Assembly: GCA_963738365.1 (NCBI GenBank)
Contig: CAVTWH010000007.1
Location: 1,240,001-1,304,000 of the forward strand
Length of the DNA: 64,000 bases
Direction: 5' to 3'
Origin: CAVTWH01 sp963738365
GTDB taxonomy: Bacteria; Actinomycetota; Actinomycetes; Mycobacteriales; Micromonosporaceae
Positions 60,266-64,000 of this stretch are shown one piece after another (within the stretch, counting starts at the first letter, position 1; each line of letters starts with the position of its first letter). A program made the translations under genes and the position numbers. Under the pieces are notes generated by a model. It saw only the letters and a program-made list of their open reading frames with translations, made no database searches and was not told the DNA's origin.

Positions 60266-61252
60266 CTACTCCTGGCCCGTTTCGCCGTGTACCGCGGCGT
60301 GCGCGGCCGGGATGCTGCCCAGCCGGCCCGCCTGGTAGTCCTCGAAGGCCTGCAGCAGCTCGGCCCGGGTGTTCATGACGAACGGCCCGTGCGCCGCCAC
60401 CGGCTCCCGGATCGGCTGCCCGCCGAGGATCAGGATGTCCATGTTGGGGCTGCGCGACTCCTGACCGGGGTCGGCCGCCACGGTGATGGTGCCCCCGTCG
60501 CCGAAGGCCGCCAGCTGACCCATGTGCACCGGGCGCTGCTTCGGCCCCACCGAGCCCTTCCCGTTCATCACGTAGACCAGCGCGTTGAAGTCGCTGCGCC
60601 AGGGCAGCACCAGCTGTGCACCGGCGGACAGGGTGGCGTGCACCAGGCTGATCGGCGTGTGCGTCACGCCCGGGCCGGCGTGCCCGGCCACCTCACCGGC
60701 GATGACCCGCAGCAGGGTGCCGCCGTCCGGCGAGGAGAGCAGCGCCACGTTGCCGGCCCGGATGTCCTGGTAGCGGGGCGGGGCGAACTTGAGCGCCTTG
60801 GGCAGGTTGACCCACAGCTGGAAGCCGTGGAACAGGCCGCCGCTGGCCACCAGGTGCTCCGGCGGTACCTCGATGTGCAGGATCCCGGCGCCCGCGGTCA
60901 TCCACTGGGTGTCGCCGTTGGTGATCAGGCCACCGCCGCCGTTGGAGTCGGAGTGCTGGAACTCGCCGTCGATGATGTACGTGACGGTCTCGAAGCCCCG
61001 GTGCGGGTGCCACGGGGTGCCCTTCGGCTCGCCCGGCGCGTACTCCACCTCGCCCATCTGGTCCATGTGGATGAACGGATCGAGGCGGGCCAGGTCGACA
61101 CCGGCGAACGCGCGGCGCACCGGGAAGCCCTCGCCCTCGAAGCCGGTAGGTGCGGTGGTGACGGAGACCACCGGCCGGTCGGCGTCGATCGCCGGATCGG
61201 TCGCGGGTACCCGGGGAAGCTGGATATGAGAGGCGACGGTCACGGCCGGCAT
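60266..61252 (-). CDS. Pirin family protein
   Basis: The 328-residue protein starts at ATG 61252 behind GAAGGAGG. Its N-terminal cupin has the metal site WHPHRGFETVTYIIDGEFQHSDS with QWMTAGAGILHIE further on; a second cupin lies at 190-290. Pirins hold Fe or another metal and either act as quercetinase-like dioxygenases or as redox-sensing regulators. The function here is not resolved. It is convergent with the AraC-type gene, nine bases apart. Confidence 0.92.
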   Translation of the reverse strand: MPAVTVASHIQLPRVPATDPAIDADRPVVSVTTAPTGFEGEGFPVRRAFAGVDLARLDPFIHMDQMGEVEYAPGEPKGTPWHPHRGFETVTYIIDGEFQHSDSNGGGGLITNGDTQWMTAGAGILHIEVPPEHLVASGGLFHGFQLWVNLPKALKFAPPRYQDIRAGNVALLSSPDGGTLLRVIAGEVAGHAGPGVTHTPISLVHATLSAGAQLVLPWRSDFNALVYVMNGKGSVGPKQRPVHMGQLAAFGDGGTITVAADPGQESRSPNMDILILGGQPIREPVAAHGPFVMNTRAELLQAFEDYQAGRLGSIPAAHAAVHGETGQE

Positions 61253-61336
61253 GCTGCTCCTCCTTCAGAGGTATTTGCCTGAGCAACAAAACACCCGGCT
61301 TCATCATTCCACGCCCGGCCACCCCCCGGACGCAGA

Positions 61337-61367
61337 GCGGGGCGGGTGGAGAACCCACCCGCCCCGC
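61337..61367 (-). terminator. Terminator after the acidic repeat-protein gene
   Basis: GCGGGGCGGGTGG and CCACCCGCCCCGC form a 13-bp perfect stem with a 5-nt loop. It lies 17 bp after the end of the gene at 61384 on the minus strand. Confidence 0.85.
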
Positions 61368-61383
61368 GTGTGACTCAGGCGTC

Positions 61384-62790
61384 CTACAGGCTCAGCAGCC
61401 GGTCGAAGAAGTCCCGGTAGCGCATCACGGCGGCCCGGAAGATCTCGGTGTCCCCGCTGGCCGAGCCGCGCCAGTCCTCCAGCGCGTCGCGCTGGCTGTT
61501 CAGCGCCGCGGTCAACGTGTCGACCACCTCACCGACCAGGCCCTGCGCCTGGTCGGCCGTACCCTGTGGGTCGTCGATGAACCGCAGCTGCAGCTGCTGC
61601 CAACGGGTGCGCAGCGACTCGGCGTCCTGGACGGTTATCACCACCGCCATCGGGGCCATCTCTACCTCACCCGGCATCAGCTCCCCGGAACCGGCCGGTT
61701 CGTCGGCGTCTGCCGACCCGGCGACGCCGGTCGGTTCCCGGTCGGTGGCGCTGCCGGCGGCGTAGCCCGCGCCGGCAGCCGAGCCGGCCAGGGCCACCGC
61801 CTCGGGGTCGCTGAACGCGCCGTCCACGCCCCCGACGTACGCGGTGTCGCCGACGTCCGTGCCGGACAGGGCCTCGTCGTCCGTGCCGGACAGGGTGTCG
61901 TGGTCCGTTTCGGACAGGGTGTCGTGGTCCGTTTCGGACAGGGTGTCGTGGTCCGTGCCGGACAGGGCGTCGTGGTCCGTGCCGGACAGGGTGTCGTCGG
62001 TGGCGACGGCTACCGGCTCGGCGTCCAGGGCGGTGTCGTAGTCGTCCGCGCCGTCTTCGGCGTCGTCGACGGCCAGCGGCCCGTCACCGACGGCCGTGTC
62101 GGCCGGCGTCTCCTGCTGGTGGGCCGTTTCCTGCTGGTAGGCCGTTTCCTGCGGGTAGGCCGTTTCCTGCGGGTAGGCCGTTTCCTGCGGGTAGGCCGTT
62201 TCCTGCGGGTAGGCGCTGTCCTCGATCGGGTCGCCGGTGGCCAGGAAGGCGTCGTCGTCGCCGGGCGGTACCGCGTCGTCGACCGGGTGCCCGGAGTCGG
62301 CGGGGTCCGGCTCCCGGCCCACGGCCGCGTCGGCCAGCTCGTCCTCGGTGGCCAGGCGCTCCCCGTCCGGGTCCGGTGCGCTGACGCCGGCGTCGGCGGA
62401 GTCGCCGTCCGAAGCCGCGTCGGCGTCCCGGTCCAGTTCGGCTCGACGGTCAAGTTCCGCGTCACTGCCCAGCTCCGCGTCACTGCCTAGATCCGTGTCA
62501 CTGTCCAGTTCGGCGTCGGGTTCGGCGTCGGCATCGAGTTCGGCGGCACTTCCCCGGGCGGCGTCACTGTCCAGTTCCGCGTCGCTGTCGAGTTCGGTGT
62601 CACGGTCCAGGGCGGTGTCACGGTCCAGAATCGTGGTGGGGTCGTCGCTGTGGAGGGCGTCGGCGCTGTCCGGGTAGTCGTCGCGGTCGCGCGCCTCTTC
62701 GGCGTTGGCCAGTTCGGGGTCGCCCGGCGGAGAGTCGTAGTCGCGTTCGGGGTCGCCCGCGTGGGCGTCGGGGTCGGTGTCGTAGCGCAT
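61384..62790 (-). CDS. Acidic repeat-rich protein with C-terminal helical domain
   Basis: The 468-residue protein starts at ATG 62790 behind AGGAAAGGA. Residues 1-360 are very acidic and repetitive: units of the type LDSDAE, then PQETAY, then LSGTDHDT. Residues 375-468 form a helical domain (TRWQQLQLRFIDDPQGTADQAQGLVGE...YRDFFDRLLSL). That domain is clearly related to residues 90-185 of the next gene (W-x-Q-RF-xx-P-xx-T-xx-A spacing and a C-terminal YRxxF). No signal peptide is seen. The function is unknown. It probably forms an operon with 62806-63528, 15 bp upstream. Confidence 0.8.
   Translation of the reverse strand: MRYDTDPDAHAGDPERDYDSPPGDPELANAEEARDRDDYPDSADALHSDDPTTILDRDTALDRDTELDSDAELDSDAARGSAAELDADAEPDAELDSDTDLGSDAELGSDAELDRRAELDRDADAASDGDSADAGVSAPDPDGERLATEDELADAAVGREPDPADSGHPVDDAVPPGDDDAFLATGDPIEDSAYPQETAYPQETAYPQETAYPQETAYQQETAHQQETPADTAVGDGPLAVDDAEDGADDYDTALDAEPVAVATDDTLSGTDHDALSGTDHDTLSETDHDTLSETDHDTLSGTDDEALSGTDVGDTAYVGGVDGAFSDPEAVALAGSAAGAGYAAGSATDREPTGVAGSADADEPAGSGELMPGEVEMAPMAVVITVQDAESLRTRWQQLQLRFIDDPQGTADQAQGLVGEVVDTLTAALNSQRDALEDWRGSASGDTEIFRAAVMRYRDFFDRLLSL
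61856..61999 (-). repeat. Six 24-bp tandem repeats
   Basis: The plus-strand unit TCCGTGCCGGACAGGGTGTC plus four bases recurs six times with few changes and encodes the LSGTDHDT/LSETDHDT repeats. Confidence 0.85.
62109..62214 (-). repeat. Six 18-bp tandem repeats
   Basis: The plus-strand unit GTAGGCCGTTTCCTGCGG recurs and encodes PQETAY/QQETAY on the minus strand; the four central units are identical. Confidence 0.85.
62420..62640 (-). repeat. Degenerate Asp-rich coding repeats
   Basis: Irregular 12-18-bp units built on GTCACTGTCC and CAGTTCCGCG encode LDSDAE-, LDRDTE- and GSDAE-type motifs. Confidence 0.6.
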
Positions 62791-62805
62791 CGCGGTCCTT
62801 TCCTC

Positions 62806-63528
62806 TCAGCCGCGCCGGGAGTCGGTGACGGCGGGGGTGTCGGGCTTGAGTTCCTCGTCGTGGACGGCGCGCTGCTCGTCCACCCGCTCCTGCGCGGACT
62901 CCTGCGAGGTGGCGTCGCCGGGCAGCGGGTCGTGGGTCACGTGCGGGGCCACCGGGTCGTTGGTGACTGCGCCGGAGGTACCGGCGGGGTCGGGCACCGG
63001 CTGCTCACCGAGGATGTCGGCGAAGATCGACCGGTAGTGCATGAGCGCCTGGCGCAGCTGCTCGGTGCTCGCCTCGCCGCGCTCGGTGGCCAGATAGATG
63101 TCGTGCGCGTTGCGGTAGTGGTCGAGGGTGTGGCCGTGCTCGACGGACAGGTGCGCCAGCGCGTCGTCGTAGCCGTCGGTCGGGTAGCCCCGGTCCTGGA
63201 CGAGCCGGGTCATCAGCCGGTCGGCCTCGGCCACGGTGGCAGCCGGCTGCTCGACGAAGCGCGCCTGGACCTGTGCCCACTCCTCGGCGTACGCCGCCCG
63301 GGCCTGCGGGCTCAGCTCGTTGAGCTGCAACTGGGCGTGGCGGCGCTGGCGCTCGCGCAGCTCCGCCTCGGCGGCCGAACGGCTGTCCGCCTCGGCCACC
63401 ACGCGGTCGTACTCGGGACCGAAACGCTGACGCAGCGCCCGGCGCCGGGCGACCACGACAACAGCGACCACCACGGCCGCGATGACGAGCAGAGCGACGA
63501 CCAGGGCGATGATCTGTGTGGGTGACAT
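62806..63528 (-). CDS. Single-span membrane protein with helical cytoplasmic domain
   Basis: The 240-residue protein starts at ATG 63528 behind GGAGGG. Residues 5-30 are one TM helix (IIALVVALLVIAAVVVAVVVVARR), then a long helix (DSRSAAEAELRERQRRHAQLQ) and a domain with EEWAQVQARFVEQPAATVAEADRL and STEQLRQALMHYRSIFADIL. The last part is an acidic, disordered tail. The helical domain is shared with the next protein, so the two are paralogues. This type is common in Micromonosporaceae-like genomes but has no known role. Confidence 0.85.
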   Translation of the reverse strand: MSPTQIIALVVALLVIAAVVVAVVVVARRRALRQRFGPEYDRVVAEADSRSAAEAELRERQRRHAQLQLNELSPQARAAYAEEWAQVQARFVEQPAATVAEADRLMTRLVQDRGYPTDGYDDALAHLSVEHGHTLDHYRNAHDIYLATERGEASTEQLRQALMHYRSIFADILGEQPVPDPAGTSGAVTNDPVAPHVTHDPLPGDATSQESAQERVDEQRAVHDEELKPDTPAVTDSRRG

Positions 63529-63611
63529 GGGGCATCCCTCCTCAGCCCCGCAGTACCCCACCGGTGCCCTGGCCAACCAAGCAGCCCCGACCAATCAAGG
63601 CGTTCGGTCAA

Positions 63612-63638
63612 CGCATACGGCCAAGGCATACGGCCAAG
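63612..63638. repeat. Short tandem repeat in intergenic gap
   Basis: GCATACGGCCAAG occurs twice in direct succession between the membrane-protein gene and the WD40 gene. No function is apparent. Confidence 0.6.
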
Positions 63639-63662
63639 GCTTCGTGCCCGACCGGGCGGCGG

Positions 63663-64000
63663 CTACTTCGAGGCGGCGGGCGACGCCGGACCGGTCACTG
63701 TCGCGCTGGGCCGGCCGGTGGGCGCCGGTAGCGTCCAGATCCGGACCCCGTTGCGGGCACCGATCACCGTGCGGTTGTCCGGACCGATGACCGGCGGGAT
63801 GTGCGCGTTGCCGCTGCCGACGAGCTCCAGCTCCTGTATCTGGGCCCGGCTGGCCACGTCGAAGACGTGGATGGCGCCGTCCGCGGCGGTCACCAGCCGG
63901 GAGCCGTCGGCGCTGAAGGCCACTCCGGCCAGGTGGTACCTGGCGGCCGTCAACTGTGCCACCTGCTGGTGGGTACGGGCGTCCCACAGCAGCAGGCGAC
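63663..64000 (-). CDS. WD40 repeat protein, C-terminal part, 5' end cut by window
   Basis: The visible 112 residues include LLLWDARTHQQVAQL, AGVAFSADGSRLVTAADGAIHVFDVASRAQ and NGVRIWTLPAP, which are WD40 blades with their GH-like and WD/FD endings. The protein ends PASPAASK. WD40 propellers mediate protein contacts; in actinomycetes they often follow a SARP, kinase or STAND domain, which would lie beyond base 64000. The real start is not in the window. Confidence 0.85.
   Translation of the reverse strand, partial: RLLLWDARTHQQVAQLTAARYHLAGVAFSADGSRLVTAADGAIHVFDVASRAQIQELELVGSGNAHIPPVIGPDNRTVIGARNGVRIWTLPAPTGRPSATVTGPASPAASK

Overview
The window is GC-rich actinomycete DNA, most likely from Micromonosporaceae or a close relative. 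The evidence is third-position G/C bias in every real gene, many GTG starts, SARP regulators, DUF5709, DUF1905 and DUF2332 proteins, a furA-katG pair, and frequent leaderless-type starts (a NANNNT box 6-7 nt before ATG or GTG). The genus is an inference; there is no rRNA or tRNA in the window to settle it.

Layout. 1-7.6 kb: a secreted polysaccharide deacetylase cut by the window start, then a small redox operon (VOC protein, small protein, disulfide reductase, SDR, muconolactone-isomerase/DUF3237 fusion) facing a flavin monooxygenase that diverges from a TetR repressor. 7.7-21 kb: a P-type cation pump, TrmH-type methyltransferase, APH-like kinase, DUF2332, RmlD-like reductase, amidohydrolase, a secreted phosphoesterase behind a predicted PHO box, a CBS-BON protein, a second SDR/TetR pair and a VanX-like peptidase. 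21-28.6 kb: an AfsR-type SARP with NB-ARC and TPR, a GH18-like secreted protein with a disrupted 3' end, and furA-katG.

28.6-35.9 kb holds the most notable locus: six genes on the minus strand with gaps of 1-10 bp. They encode a coiled-coil protein, an HSPA12-like Hsp70, a second coiled-coil protein, an E2-like protein with an HxnC active-site motif, a JAB-E1 fusion and a membrane protein. This looks like a ubiquitin-type conjugation and deconjugation system tied to an Hsp70 ATPase, with no recognisable ubiquitin-like protein.

36-44 kb is mostly housekeeping and redox: a ZIP transporter under an iron-box-like site, an S9 peptidase, a Bcp-type peroxiredoxin, an NmrA-like protein, an MBL hydrolase whose 3' end is tandemly duplicated, an epimerase and an aldo/keto reductase.

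44.1-51.5 kb looks like an accessory island: VapBC, an IS1380-family transposase remnant, three small secreted proteins, and a SARP fused to a NACHT-like NTPase and a membrane domain. Inverted copies of a roughly 120-bp upstream region lie before secreted-protein genes on both sides of that regulator. 51.6-64 kb returns to core-like genes: a CAP protein, a four-domain ABC exporter broken by a frameshift, a GlsB-like membrane protein, a P-loop kinase, a solute-binding-like lipoprotein or membrane-anchored protein, DUF5709, rhodanese, an AraC-type regulator with a GATase domain, pirin, two paralogous membrane or acidic proteins with coding repeats, and the C-terminus of a WD40 protein cut by the window end.
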